From positions 1,116,001 to 1,180,000 of the forward strand of contig JANEZZ010000519.1 of NCBI GenBank assembly GCA_026122225.1: DNA of 64,000 bases. Reading direction: 5' to 3'. The DNA comes from Heloderma charlesbogerti (taxonomy: Eukaryota; Chordata; Lepidosauria; Squamata; Helodermatidae). Shown here in pieces: positions 11,071 to 22,730 of the stretch; the stretch's first letter is position 1, and every line of letters starts with the position of its first letter. The notes beneath the pieces are model-generated. The model saw nothing but the letters and a program-made list of their open reading frames with translations. It did not search any database and had not been told where the DNA came from. Both the position numbers and the translations under genes were made by a program.

Positions 11071-12998
11071 GATTTTTATTTTTTTGAATATATTTTTATT
11101 TATTTTATCTTTATAAATGAAATAATACCAAAAATACCAACAACCTGATTAATACTACAATTTCCCAGCAATACAATATTCTGGTGAGGACACCACAATA
11201 ACAAAAAGAGAAGGGGGAAAAAAAAGGAAAAGAGAGGAGGAAAGGAAGTAAAGAAAAAGAAAAGAAGATTCTTTCCCCCTCCCTCCCCCTCTCCCTCTCC
11301 CTCCCCTTTAAAGAATTCAGTTTGAACTCCAATACCAACGGCCTCCTATGCCATTCTGTTTTAAAAACTATACCTATAACTTTAACAATCTTACAGCTTA
11401 ATAAACAACCTTACATTTCAATATCATATCATCAGTCTTATATCAAAGAAACAGGTCTACAGTTTATTCCCAGTAGCCTATATTATTATTATTAATATTA
11501 ATAATAATAATAATAAAAGAAATATAGTGTTATATAATAATAAAACTTAAAATAAACCTTCAACGATCAGTAATATATTTTATACTAGATATATAAATGT
11601 GCACAATATACCTTCAAACAATAAATTTAAATACAGCATACCATATCTATTTTGAAATAAAAAATATAAAGAAAAGCAAGAAAAAATGAAAGATGAAAGA
11701 GAAAAATGAAAATATGTATAATCATTTATCTTCTGACCTAGCCTGGATCATGTAGACTAAACACAAACAGTTAACAAAGCTTGTTTAAAGATTCCAGTTC
11801 ATGGGGTTGTAACAGAAATCTCTCCCATTTTTACATTCAGCCATGCCTCTGCCATTTCATGATTTAGAAACTTCTTCATCTGACCTTCAGACACAATACA
11901 AAGTATAGCAGGATATTTTAAGTAATATTGTAAGTTCATTTGTTTTGCCATATTTTTCACTTTGATAAATTGCCTTCGTTTATTTGCCACCTCTTTGATG
12001 TAATCTGGAAATAACATAACTTTATCTTGTTTCCAGGAAAGGCTTCCATCCTCTCTTGCCAAACGCAGGATATAATTCTTTGTGGAGACTTTTTCAAATT
12101 GGACTATGATCGTATAGTCGGTCCCTTTAGTGTTTGACACACGAAATGCCTGCTCAATATCAAGTAAATAATCAGATGGCAGAGGGGGTATCTCATGCAA
12201 AAGTTTATCCACAAAAAAAGGCAATTTTACATCATTAGACAGATTTTTAATCCCAATAATACCTACCTTGGATCTTCACGTGAAGGCCTCCAGTTGAGAA
12301 ATTCTGTCAGAGGTATTTTTAAAACAAACTTGTATCATAGTTTCATTCCCTGCCACTCGATCTTCTAGCTTGTTAATTTTCGTTTCAATTTTTTGCCATG
12401 ATGCATTAATTAGATCCACAGCTCCTTGCAAGGCAGTGATGGAATTTTGGATTAAATCCAAGCTTTTGGCTTGCTCCATAAATTGCGAAGATAAAGTCTT
12501 TATCAGAGTAAATAATTCCCCTATATCTTCTGTTTTCAAAACTTTTAACACAGGAGGTATGGGGGGAGTTGGCGGTGATGCCAGCCCCTTTCTTCTCCTC
12601 GGTGTAGTCACATTTCTCTCCAAGAGATGTTGCAGGTCCTCAGATTTTCTCAAATATTGTTAATATTTCTTAAATCATCCCTCAGGAGTTGTTGATATTT
12701 CTGAAAGCATATATTATTATGGAACACATCAGCCCTGTTTTCTCCTATGAAATAGGAGTCTCAGAACAGCTTTTTGTGTTGGTAAAGCTCTGGGAAGATA
12801 ATCCTGGAATCCAGCGCCCCCACTATCTGGTGGGGGTGTACTTTTCTTCAAGATGTTATCCAGATGCTGCCTTGGCCCCTCTTTTAATTCCAGGGGGGAA
12901 TGAAAAGGTTTTTCAATCTTTTAAAAAACTGTTTGAGAAAGCTCCCATGAAGAGCCCGTGGGATGCTACCAGAGTGACATTGGTTCCAACCGGAAGTC
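11071..12998 (-). mobile_element. Short L1-type element lacking ORF2 (HAL1-like), 1.93 kb
   Basis: On the minus strand the order is about 270 bp of 5' region, an L1 ORF1 (12663-11799), about 720 bp of AT-rich 3' region with a G-rich polypurine tract (11280-11310), and an A-rich tail ending at 11071. GGCGAAGCCCATT (11058-11070) and GGCAAAGCCCATT (12999-13011) flank it as a candidate 13-bp target duplication with one mismatch. No endonuclease or RT sequence is visible between ORF1 and the tail. This is the organisation called HAL1 in mammals. Alternatively, one L1 copy may have lost ORF2 by deletion after insertion. Confidence 0.72.
11799..12663 (-). pseudogene. L1 ORF1-type RNA-binding protein, one in-frame stop
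   Basis: L1 ORF1p is the trimeric nucleic-acid chaperone that coats L1 RNA. Translation of 12653-12276 gives a basic N-terminus with RRRKGLASPPTPP, then a heptad-rich coiled coil (QNSITALQGAVDLINASWQK, IETKINKLEDRV). A TGA at 12276-12278 interrupts it, plausibly a decayed CGA. The same frame continues as GIIGIKN, IEQAFRVSNTK, then the C-terminal domain with VANKRRQFIKVKNMAKQM and YPAILCIVSEGQMKKF, ending at 11799. The true start is uncertain because upstream frames are broken. Family recognition is by domain order and characteristic motifs. Confidence 0.8.
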
Positions 12999-13011
12999 GG
13001 CAAAGCCCATT

Positions 13012-13400
13012 TATTGAAAGCAATGAGGCAGGTGGGAGGAAGAAACCCATTTCGCACACACGCAAACTAAGACAGCAAACAATTAAAGTCAATGACTGCA
13101 AGAGTGAGAGAGTGAGTTTGGGTTACATAATCACAGCATACTAAATTCATAGAACCAACAGAGAGTAGGCTTTTCTTTCTTTTTTAAGTGGCTTTAAAAA
13201 GCCACCCTATTCATCCAGATATGTCACAACACAGAGAAAGGCATTTGTAGACAAACCCACTTCTCCAAGATTTAAATGAAAGGGAGATGGGAGACCAGGA
13301 AACCCATTTCCCACACAGGAAAACTGAGGTAGCAGGCAATTAAGAGTCAATAACTGTAAGTGAGAGAGTTTGGATTACATAATCCCAGAGTGTTTTTTAC
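13012..13400. repeat. Two diverged tandem copies of a ~250-bp repeat, one split by the L1-type insertion
   Basis: CAGAGAAAGCAGTTTGTGGC (11041-11060) joined to AAACCCATTTCGCACACAC (from 13043) parallels CAGAGAAAGGCATTTGTAGA with AAACCCATTTCCCACACAG (13230-13320). Both continue with CAATTAA, AGTCAATGACTG or AGTCAATAACTG, and GGGTTACATAATC or GGATTACATAATC. The upstream copy is the one broken by the insertion at 11071-12998. Repeat family not recognised. Confidence 0.6.
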
Positions 13401-13705
13401 AGTGTAGGCCAGCAAACATTAAACTGGAGGAATTTAGCCAGGAATATGTATTACTGTGCATCACCAAAAGAAAATAAAGGATTTTTAAAACCACATGTTC
13501 ACAATATGACTCAGATGCATTATATAGCAAAACAAAATTGATTCCAGGCCCAAATGTACAAACGGTTTAATCCACCCGCCCCGCCCCCACAAATGTATGC
13601 AGAGTAACAGCACAGATGAAGTAATCCTAGCAGAACTGGTTTGTCCAACACTGAAAGCAAAGGGGGGGGTGTAGAAGGGAAAAACCCATTTTTCAGACAC
13701 ATAAC
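13401..13705. other. Unassigned stretch
   Basis: No supported gene or recognised repeat. Confidence 0.45.
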
Positions 13706-13778
13706 ATGCTTACATGGGAGTAAGTCTCATTGAATTCAGTGAGACGTGCTCCTGAGTAGACCTACATAGGGTTGCTGT
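13706..13778. repeat. Small palindromic repeat (GGGAGTAAGTCTCATTGA type)
   Basis: TACATGGGAGTAAGTCTCAT is followed by its approximate inverse ending CTGAGTAGACCTACATAGGG. This roughly 70-bp self-complementary unit recurs near 20905, 21768, 30698, 41846, 42390 and 49448. It is a MITE-like repeat common in squamate DNA. Confidence 0.65.
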
Positions 13779-13942
13779 GTATATATCCCATCATTTAAAA
13801 GCACTTGGCGCACATAAGCAAATTATGCCAATGTGTATTTTATCATCATCATCACCATCATCATGTTATCTTGATTTCCAGCATCATAAATTGAAAAGGA
13901 TTTATATTAAGGATAGAATCCACCCACACCAAGCACTATGTA

Positions 13943-13945
<3 letters not shown>

Positions 13946-13978
<33 letters not shown>
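13946..13978. repeat. (CA)n microsatellite
   Basis: Uninterrupted CA run. Confidence 0.95.
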
Positions 13979-13979
<1 letters not shown>

Positions 13980-14404
13980 TTTTATCAGTTTGCAAATCCC
14001 TCCCCACCACATACGCACCAAGCCCAAATACATTTTTACACAACATGGGAGCACAGACTTAAATGCATTTCCCTTACCCCTATTTATTCAGTCACACAAC
14101 CCTATGGAAACAAAAAATACAGATCAACCACCCTTCTGCAGGAGCAGGGCACGCAACCCCTGTAATTCCTTCTCCCTGCTTTGAGTGATTGACCTGGACC
14201 AAGCTGCTCTGCCATGGGCTCCAGAGAGGTCCCCTTTAAATCCTATCCCCTGGCTGCATACCACAGCTCAGCACAAGCATTCTGTTGGGATGGCTCCAAC
14301 TGACTTCCCTCAATACACAAAATGTATTTTGTATATTGAGTATTCAATACATGAAATGTACACAAAAAATGCTTATGAATTTTCATGCAACTTTTTAAAA
14401 AATG

Positions 14405-14486
14405 CTCAAAGTTTGGGATGAGCCAGACTTAAGACTGGAGAAATTCTCAAAGTTTGAGATGAACCAAACTTCAGACTGGAAAAAAT
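14405..14486. repeat. 41-bp direct tandem duplication
   Basis: CTCAAAGTTTGGGATGAGCC is followed 41 bp later by CTCAAAGTTTGAGATGAACC, with the rest of the unit also repeated (CAGACTGGA). Confidence 0.8.
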
Positions 14487-15047
14487 GAGAAACAGAGAGA
14501 ATGTCTCATTCTAAGCAAGGAAAGAGGACTAAATGACAGAAATCAAAGAAAGGAAACAGAATTTTAAAAATGTCCATTGATGAAATCTCATTTCTGAAAT
14601 GCTGGCAATGGAGCCTGTTAACTATCAGGCAAGAATGCAAAGCCCCCAATTCCGTTTTAAGAGCTTATTCATCATTGCATCAGCAGACACTTAAATGCTT
14701 ACCTGACCACCTACCACATAAGACAGAAAGATAGTATCAGTAATACACAACAACAATTACTTCTCCTAGGATGACAGACTGTAATCCAGTCTGGAGGCAA
14801 CAATTTAAGGGTTCTGGAGAATGTACACACGCCTTCTACTCAAAGAATGTTGCATTCACAATTTTCATCTTTCCCCTCCGGTTCCTACCAGCATCATGGT
14901 TGGCCTATATCCATCTGTTTCACTATTGTTTCATAGCTTTTGAATAGATACATGCATATGTGTGTGTGTGTGTGTGTGTGTATTTGCATCATCAGTTTTA
15001 GTCTTCAAACATGATTATCATTTGCTTTTATGAAGAGGAGAGAACAG
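14487..15047. other. Unassigned stretch with a short (TG)n run
   Basis: A (TG)n run lies at about 14959-14981. Nothing else is recognised. Confidence 0.5.
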
Positions 15048-15242
15048 GGATGGGCAAACTCACCTCCACTCACCCTGCGTGCCACTCGTTGGACTCCTGC
15101 CAGCCGCCCAACCCTGTTTGCCATGCACAGCAAGCCACCAGAGAGTCTGTGGGCAAACAGTGAGCAATGCGAGACGTCCCACTCTCTGGTAGCTGCCATT
15201 TTGCGCAAAATGGTGGCTAGGCTTTTTCCGCAAATCCCCAAT
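15048..15242. mobile_element. hAT-type fragment with CCATTTTGCGCAAAATGG palindrome
   Basis: It begins CAGGGATGGGCAAACTCACC, like other family members. It contains a perfect 18-bp palindrome at 15196-15213 whose halves carry the YY1-like GCCATTTTG word. It abuts the palindromic MITE at 15243. Confidence 0.5.
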
Positions 15243-15356
15243 CTGGTGCCCTCCAGATATTTTGGACTTCAGATCCCATTAGCCTCAGGCAGCATGGCCA
15301 ATGGTCAGGAATGCTGGGCACTGTAGTCCAAAACATCCAGAGGGCATTAGGATGGG
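15243..15356. mobile_element. Palindromic hAT-type MITE
   Basis: CTGGTGCCCTCCAGATATTT and its inverse AACATCCAGAGGGCATTAG flank inverted copies of TTTGGACTTCAGATCCCAT. Same family as 24529-24664. Confidence 0.7.
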
Positions 15357-16034
15357 GAGGGCTGCTTTAGGAACATAAAGCAGGCTTTCTGTTCCTAAAG
15401 TTGTTGTATGTATAACTTAGTTTGCTCATAAAATTATTGTTATATTTTAAAACTTTTAAAAGTAAACTCAGTTACTACATTTGTAATTCTTTTCTGAATA
15501 GATTAGAACTACATTAAATGACTGCTACAGCATCAGCAACACAAGACTCTATAGAACAAAACCCAAACTCAAAATGTACATTTATAATCAAAGAATGCAC
15601 AGTGGTGACTCTACTCACATGCTGAAAAACTGAGCATAAATGTCTATCAGTAAAATATACTTTAGATCAATAATTTTCAAAAGGAATGAAAGAACTAACT
15701 ATGCTGGGAATCTTACAGAGAGGATTAAAAACCCCTTCCCCCCATTAGTTCCAGACATTTTACATCTCTAGTCTTTCTATAAAAGTGTTCTTATTACATA
15801 GTTTTTAGAAATCATTTGGGGGGGAGTAAAAGCTGGATAACAATATAAAAATACTTTCTCTTAACTTCTAAAAGAAAATATTTCATAATCCAAAGCTGTT
15901 CATTTTTTCCAGTTTTTCAGAAGAAAATGGTCCTCGGAGAAAAATGGGGCAGGGAACCTGTTTTTTCCCAAATCTCTCCAGGGGGTTTTCTGGGCCTTCA
16001 CATCTCTACATATGAATACTTTTATGTATGCCTT
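15357..16034. other. AT-rich unassigned stretch
   Basis: No coding or repeat assignment is supported. Confidence 0.5.
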
Positions 16035-16097
16035 TTTTACACCGCCATGGAATCCATTTGTGTGAAGAGCAGTTTAGGAATATTTTAAATAAATAAG
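16035..16097 (+). mobile_element. L2/CR1-type LINE 3' tail fragment
   Basis: ACACCGCCATGGAATCCATT followed by AATATTTTAAATAAATAAG matches the terminal motif of L2-type LINEs. Confidence 0.5.
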
Positions 16098-16297
16098 TTG
16101 TGCCAGTAATCTTTCTTTCAGGGTGAACTCTTCTCCTTTAATAGGCTGATTCTTTCAGATACACACAGGAAAACACACAAATTACAGTCAAAAGGGAGTT
16201 GTAGGTATCCTGCAGCAGCTCTGTAAAACAAAAGAAGTGTCATCTTCTCCAGGAGCTATACATCAAGCAGTCAGACCTGTAATTCTGCAAAACTGTG

Positions 16298-16425
16298 AAT
16301 TTATTGTTTATTTATTATATATAAACTCTGTATGCCACTCTTCAGCATATCGAGTTTAACACAGTGTGCAAAACAATCACATTAAAACATATTAAAATCT
16401 TATTATGAAAAAGAACAGGAGTTTG
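16298..16425 (-). mobile_element. L2-type LINE 3' tail fragment
   Basis: A TTTATTTATTATATATAAAC tail precedes TGCCACTCTTCAGCATAT and TTAACACAGTGTGC, a diverged minus-strand L2-type 3' end. Confidence 0.45.
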
Positions 16426-16599
16426 TGACAAGCCAAACTCTCCCCATTTCTACAAATGCCTCTGAACAAAAGACATGACCAGGGATCTATAGGCACCAAA
16501 ATCTGCATTACCACACATCTCAGGCTGACTCTCCCCATTCACCCACCCCCCATGACTCAGTCTTCTGTTAAATAGCTACATGCAGGAATCACTTGCAGG

Positions 16600-16984
16600 T
16601 AGGGATGATGGAGAAATCTACAATGGATTCAAATGAGTTTAGATTTCTATGAATCTGATCTGTGGATTCCACAGCTGACAGGTCATTACTGAGTCACGCA
16701 GATTCTGTGGACTTGTGGATCAGTTTATCACTTTGGGGAGGGATTTGTGCTAATTCATATTGATGCTAATGCACATTAGCGCCAATTTGCATTCACTAAT
16801 GCACATTCGTGTAAGTGCAGAATTGTGCATTAGCGCTAACAGCCATTAGCATAAGTGGAACAAAATTCTCGTACATCCCTTAAAAAAAATGTGATCACGT
16901 CAGTGAGTGGATGATGGAAGGAAAGATGCCTGACAATCTGCAAAACACAGACAGAACAGATTTAACAGGATCCATACATCCCTA
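16600..16984. mobile_element. hAT-type element, probably nested or composite
   Basis: The left end TAGGGATGATGGAGAAATCT matches the nested element at 224. A right end GGATCCATACATCCCTA closes it, but an internal CGTACATCCCTTA near 16871 points to a second element. The interior repeats GCACATTAGCG/GCATTAGCGCTAA words. No matching target duplication was found. Confidence 0.5.
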
Positions 16985-18229
16985 CCTGGAGAACACATGA
17001 AGAGATCATCCCCAGCATTGATTAGTCAGTTTGAATTTCCCTCTCTGGGAGTTGTCCAGCACCCATAGAAACACCTTTGTTTGTAAAACCTTCTTTTGTC
17101 TTCAACGGCTGGCAAAGACTCAAGATTAAACCATGCTGTGAAGTCCCAGTTGGCCTCCCATGACCTGTAAGCTGCTTTGGTGAGTTATTCTTAGGATTCA
17201 GGTTCCTGATAGTAACATCTTAGTTAGCTAATTTTATGTTTCATTTTATTTTAAACGCAACTGACCATTTCTGAACTTTTCTGTGCTTCATTCTTGAATA
17301 TACGTAACTGGAACTGGAGTTGATTTAGTTCTTTTGCCAAGCCTGAAAGTGGCCTTAGCCTGCCTGCTTGGTATCTTCTACCACAGTTTTAAGGAGTTTA
17401 ACGGCAACTGTGGAAAGCGGGGCAGGGCAGTAGCCTTTTCCATAAATACCTATGTCCAGATTCTCATTTGTACAGATAAGAGTTTAATAACAACAAGAAA
17501 ATGGTGACAGTCTAGCTCTGAAAGTTACAACAAAATACAAAGGGTGTCTTGCAGTCTGTCCTACCTGGCAGGGTTGGAGACTTCAGGTTGTCACAGAGCT
17601 AAACTGCAAAATTAATGTAAGGAAATTGTGAATGCAAAATTTCAAACTTGCGTCTGACTGGTCTATCTCAAAATTCAATTACATTAGATTTGTTTGCGCT
17701 GTTCGGGTGTTTTGTTTTGGGCAGGCATCCAATTATGAAATCTCAGGCAGGGAGTTCTAAAGGGGAGACCCATCCTGGAGCTACTGCGGCATCTAGAGCC
17801 CTGCCAGCATACAAGCAGCCAGGGCAGGAAGTGCGGGGAATGGTTTTCCACCAGTTTTTCTCCTGGCAGTTCCTGTAAAGAAAGAAAGAAAAATTCTCCC
17901 ACTGAAATCTATGGGAGGGAAAATGCCTATGACAGCATCAGGATGGATACGTATGAAGCCTGATACTGGGGCCTCACAAGGGAGCAGAAGTGTGCTGAAT
18001 CGGTTGGATCCAAACTACCACCCCACCTCTAGAATGCCTTGCTTTGGGGCCTTCCATTGGCTGCCACTACTGAAGACATTGCTGCCCATAGATTTATGCC
18101 TATGCAACCTGTCCACAGATGTTACTGTGGCCTCCTGGATGGAACCCCTTGACAGAGCTCCTTTCCGCCAATGGAGGGGCATCTCTGCACCATCCTATCC
18201 ACCCACAGCCAATGGATCTGGCGTTTAGG
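16985..18229. other. Unassigned 1.2-kb stretch
   Basis: No supported gene. Possible degraded repeats occur, but none could be classified. Confidence 0.5.
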
Positions 18230-18237
18230 ATTGTGCT

Positions 18238-18694
18238 TATGGGTATATGAATTACTTACCCCATTCTGGTCTGGGGCATCTGTGGGGGGGGGGGAGGTGA
18301 TCCATCCCTTCCCTCCAGAATCCTCCCCAGCTGGCTCCGCTCCATGGCGAGTCCATGGAGCTGCCAGCCAGGCCCACCCGCAGCTGGACTTCTGTCTGCT
18401 GCTGTCTGCGGCCGCAAACGGCGGCCGCTGTAGAAGCCGCTGTTTACATCCCTGCGTTAGCTGTGATAGGCTATGTATATATTTACATATCTATCACGGC
18501 AAAGAGCAGGGATGCAAATGGTGGCCGCAGCCCAGGGGCAGTGGATGGACCGACAACAGGTAGGGTCCATCCCAAGACAATTTCGCAGGGTGGCGGGGGG
18601 GGGGGTTGCTCTGTTCCACCACGGACTCTGGGCAGCTGGATTCTAAAGAATCCAGCCTCACTGGAGTCCGTGGCAGAATTCTCTAACATCCCTA
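18238..18694. mobile_element. Hairpin-bearing hAT-type element, 457 bp
   Basis: The left end TATGGGTATATGAATTACTT is a mutated form of the family end. The right end is GGCAGAATTCTCTAACATCCC plus TA. ATTGTGCT (18230-18237) and GTTGTGCT (18695-18702) agree at 7 of 8, a near-perfect target duplication. A hairpin GATAGGCTATGTATATATTT with CATATCTATC lies near 18470. Donor-like GGGGTAAGT is on the minus strand (18254-18262) and ACAGGTAGGG on the plus strand (about 18557). GCGGCCGCAAACGGCGGCCGC lies at about 18410. Confidence 0.75.
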
Positions 18695-18702
18695 GTTGTG
18701 CT

Positions 18703-19989
18703 CATAATCAAGAAGCATCTTCACTGATGCACCGATGGTGTGAGCATTTCTATTTGTTCCCCAGAAGCTAATGAAGAAAAAGGTATTTTGACCAGTGTTT
18801 GCAGGGACATCTTTCACAATGCTTTGCCCACAAACAAGTTGAACAGCTACTACAAGGCACTACTGTTTGTGCAGGAAATCTGCTAAAATCAGTCTCCAGA
18901 AAAATATATATATCTTCAAAAACCCCCCACAAATTTATATGATCTAGCAATAATGTCTATTAATTATGCAAAGCACAGCCATGCAAATTAGGATAGCATT
19001 TTGTGGGAAGGGGTGCAGTTTTTAAAAGGTTTTGCACACTGGCTTGAATTCTTCTCAGCAGACAGGTGTTCAGTAACTTTTTAATATATGATAAAAATAA
19101 ATGTTTTGACATTCACAACCCTGGCTTTCTTAAAGATCTGGCAGTACTCCTTTAGATAAGCTGAGGGTGGTTGGTGGTGTCTTTCAAGTATACTACAGAA
19201 GTTTAGAGAAAGGGTAGGATCACCTGCTGCCCGTTCGTATGGGACCTCTGGAGGAAAAGCTTAATAACATATATCACCAGTAGCAATGGTAACCATTATT
19301 ATTTTTACTGTCGTTAATTTCATGGAAATGAGAGATACTTTTCACGTTATGCTCCAGGCAAATAATAATTGCTTCTTTGCCTGCTGGTGGCATTTATGCA
19401 ACCCTTCTCACATCTTTAAGCAGTGGGCTACACATGTACCAATGCCACTTTGTATAATTTGAGTGAAAACAGACAACCATAACCTGGAAATAGGTGTCAG
19501 CAGAACTTCCAGTCATCACGATCCCTCCTTTCCACATGGTTTTAATTGCCTCTTAAAGAAAGTAAAAACAGTTATGAATAAACTAATAAGAATCAGCAAG
19601 CACCTGCAAAACTCTGGTGTACAGCTGCATGGAATCAAATTCAAGAAGCAAAAACAGAGCACACGAAGGGGGGCAACATGCATGTGCATTATTCACACAC
19701 CATTTCAAAGCCACAGCAAAGGGAATGCATCAAAGCCATTTTGGGCATGAAGGGTGCACGCCACTCTGAAAAAGCATATCGCAATGAGTGTTTGGTTAAG
19801 GAACTTACAGAAATTGCTTTCAAATAGGATGGGGTGGGGGAAGCATGAAAAACAGCTTGTTCGGCAATATTTAAAAAATACAGAGGGCATTCATCTTAAA
19901 AACTGAGGACCAAAAGGCAAAATTATGTATTGTTAATTACCCCTAATACAGGTATACCCACCCCACCTCCAAGGTGGCATTCCCTCAGG
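18703..19989. other. Unassigned 1.3-kb stretch
   Basis: AT-leaning sequence without supported genes or classified repeats. Confidence 0.5.
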
Positions 19990-20520
19990 GGCTGTTATTT
20001 TTGTTCTTATTTATATAGAACTATAGGCACACATCACTTTACAAAGATCAGGTGTAACAGGTCCCTACTCCAAAGGGCTAATGAAGTAGCTGGAGAGAAA
20101 CATGGGGTGTGTGGGGGGAGAATAGGTGATAATTTCAATTACACATTCTTTGGATTAGATACAATAAAGTATAGAGACAAGGGAGATGATCCAAAGCTTT
20201 CCCACAAATGATGAGTTCTGAGCGGAGACTTAAAGGAAATAAGGGAGCAGGTTGCACAGAGGGAATCTGGGAGGCAGTTTCAGGCATAAAGGACAGCAAG
20301 GGAAAATGGGTGGAGTCATTTCAGGGTGTGGGAGATGTTTGACAGCTGAGGGTGGTGGAGCTGGAAGAGCAAAGACCACAGGAAGGGATGTATTTGGATT
20401 TAACTACAGAGATATAAAAGAGCGACAAAGCATGGAGGGCCTTGCAGGTAAATACAAGAAACTTATGCAGAACAGGAATCTGCCAGGGGCTCAAACACAT
20501 GCCAGAAGTGGGAAAGGCCA
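19990..20520 (-). mobile_element. L3/CR1-like LINE remnant
   Basis: The plus strand reads TTATATAGAACTATAGGCAC, ACAAAGATCAGGTGTAACAG, GAGGGTGGTGGAGCTGGAAG and CATGGAGGGCCTTGCAGGTA. These resemble the reverse complement of the C-terminal coding and 3' end of L3/CR1-type LINEs. A minus-strand frame gives CLKLPPRFPLCNLLPYFL, a decayed version of the usual terminal block. 5' parts are absent. Confidence 0.6.
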
Positions 20521-20568
20521 AAGTTAAAAGTAGGTGGGACCAAAGCCATCCCACACATCCATGAATAA

Positions 20569-20596
20569 ACACACACACACACACACACACACACAC
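20569..20596. repeat. (CA)n microsatellite
   Basis: Uninterrupted AC run. Confidence 0.95.
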
Positions 20597-20889
20597 TGAC
20601 ATAGAGGCTATGTTCAGATTTCACAATGCACCATGATTTATTGGGATGACAATGAGCCATGCTTCTCTCCAATGCTAGGCTTGTTCCCAAAGTCAATAAA
20701 CCATGGCTTATTGTGACTTCTGAATGCAGGCAGAATGTGGGCAGGGAAACTACCTACCTCATGGGATCTTTGTAGACATTACACCACAGAGGGAGAAGCC
20801 CATCATGAGGGAGCATACAGGTCAGTAACATCCAGGTCAGAGTCTTATTCTTGGTGGATCTAGAAAATAACATGTAATAATAAAAGACA

Positions 20890-21140
20890 GATTGGGTTGG
20901 AACCAGACTTAGACATATTTAGAGTAGATTCATTGAAATCAATGGGACCTAAGTTTTTTATCACTTAGCAGCACTATGGATAGAGTCCAATGTGAGTCCT
21001 AGGTAGAACAGACCCATTGAAATGAATGAGACTTAAGTTAATCCTGTCAATTTCAATGGGTCTACTCTACATGGGACTCACATCAGATACTACCTTATTT
21101 TTCCTCAGAAGTCCCACTGAATTCAGTTGGGCTTCAATTG
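20890..21140. repeat. Cluster of GGGACTTAAGT-type palindromic repeats
   Basis: Several inverted units such as CATTGAAATCAATGGGAC and CAATTTCAATGGGTCTACTC are juxtaposed; they are degraded relatives of the repeat at 13706. Confidence 0.5.
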
Positions 21141-21764
21141 GGCTTTGTCAGATGACAGCCAGGTAGGCACAGATTGAAGAACACTATTTTTCCTCAGCTG
21201 ACAGACAAAAAGCAGTCTTTTTCCCCTTTATTTTTCCTTCAGCTCTTCTCCCCTACCCCTTCTCTTCAGTTGACACACAGCCAGTCATCATACATTGCTT
21301 TTTTTAAAATTGCTTCTCACAGAAGCTCCCATCAGAAGCCAGACCATGGTGCAGCAGCTGGGATGCCTGAATACAGAGTGCACCACTTGGAGCGCCATGT
21401 GAATGCTCTACCTGGCATGATCTATGGTCGGTCCTCTGAGTGTGGCTACCAGAGAAGCTGCTAGAAGAAAGTCCATTATACACCACTGAGTCTGCACTAA
21501 GAGGGCCAACTGCAGAGCGCACCAGATGCTTAGAGGACCCAGCAAAATCAGCTTTTTTTCCGAGAAGAACTTAGAGGGTGCTCGGTGTAGGGCACTGGCT
21601 CTTTATTAGCTTCAGGGAGGATCCAAGCACTGACAGCTCCCATTGCAAGGTGCTTCTTTTCTAGTGGCAGCAGGAGGGAATTTCAGGGGGCAGCTAGGGC
21701 ACTTGATGAGCCACAGGAGAGAACTTGGAGGGCCACATGTGTCTCACGGATTGTTCACATGTGT
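21141..21764. other. Unassigned stretch
   Basis: Short ORFs only, none with recognisable domains. Confidence 0.5.
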
Positions 21765-21940
21765 TATACACACTTACCTGGGAGTAACTCCCATTGAACT
21801 AAAGGGGACTTACACCCAAGTAGACATGCATAAAATTGCAGCCTGAAGCTACAGTGCTACACATGTTTACATGGGAGTAAGTCCAGCTGAACTCAGTAAA
21901 CTCTGCTTCCAAGTAAATACAGATAGGATTGGGCCGCAAC
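21765..21940. repeat. Two adjacent GGGAGTAA palindromic repeats
   Basis: ACTTACCTGGGAGTAACTCC (about 21771) and TTTACATGGGAGTAAGTCCA (about 21866) head two tandem copies of the approximately 75-bp unit described at 13706. Confidence 0.65.
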
Positions 21941-22116
21941 TACTTTATGTGGAAGTACAAGAAGGACCTTGCTTTGGTGTGGTGAAAAAAGAGGTTCTGT
22001 CCTGTTGCTATTGGGTGTAGCTACATTTGTGCAGAGGAATTCATGACAGGAAATATGTAACACCTTTGAATTTCAGAAGAAAAAGAAATCATCTATGTTT
22101 CCAGTGCACTTTAAAC

Positions 22117-22722
22117 TAGGGATGTGCGAGCTCACCCCCATCCAGGTTCTCCGGACTCCTGCCCAGCCCCTGTTCGCTGGTCCCCGGACTGTGCTCGAGC
22201 CACTCCCACTCTCGGCGAGAAGCCCACACTCAACCCAGCAGCCTCGTCATGCTCCACGGTCTCCATTTCTAACAACAACAACAACAACAATAAAAAGGTG
22301 ATTGCAAAAATGTGCATATTTTTGTATGTGCAAAAATGCACATTTGGAATGCACATATTCTCATGTGTGAAATGTGCATTTTTGCAAAGGCACACATTAG
22401 TGGGTATACGGGAATGTGCATTTTTAATAAAATATGCATTTTCACGCATACACAAATATACGCATTCGCAAAAATGTGCATGTTTGTGTGTGCACAAATT
22501 CGCACATTCTTGAGATCGCCATTTTATTTCTCAGAAAATGGTGACCGCAAAGCTCAACAAGGCTGTCGGGGTGAGTGCAGGCCATTTGCCAGTGCAGGCA
22601 GGGGGCGAGCATGGTCGGGGGTTCAGAGAGTGGGGCTCGGGGGTGCAGGCAGAAGCAGGTCTGCTGGACTCCCGGACTGAACTTTAAGTTCAGTAAAGTA
22701 GGGACGGCCTGTGCCGTCCCTA
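22117..22722. mobile_element. hAT-type element with exact 8-bp TSD, 606 bp
   Basis: It starts TAGGGATGTGCGAGCTCACC and ends GGCCTGTGCCGTCCCTA. CTTTAAAC flanks it exactly at 22109-22116 and 22723-22730. The centre is an AT-rich array of imperfect inverted words (TGTGCATATTTTTG, GCAAAAATGCACATTT, CGCAAAAATGTGCATG), able to fold on itself. GC-rich arms resemble other family members. Frames through it are short and low-complexity. No transposase is encoded. Confidence 0.85.
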
Positions 22723-22730
22723 CTTTAAAC

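Noticed and set aside
13777..14184. 135-codon ORF spanning a His/Thr repeat
   Set aside because: The frame runs through a (CA)n microsatellite, which produces His-Thr repeats by composition.
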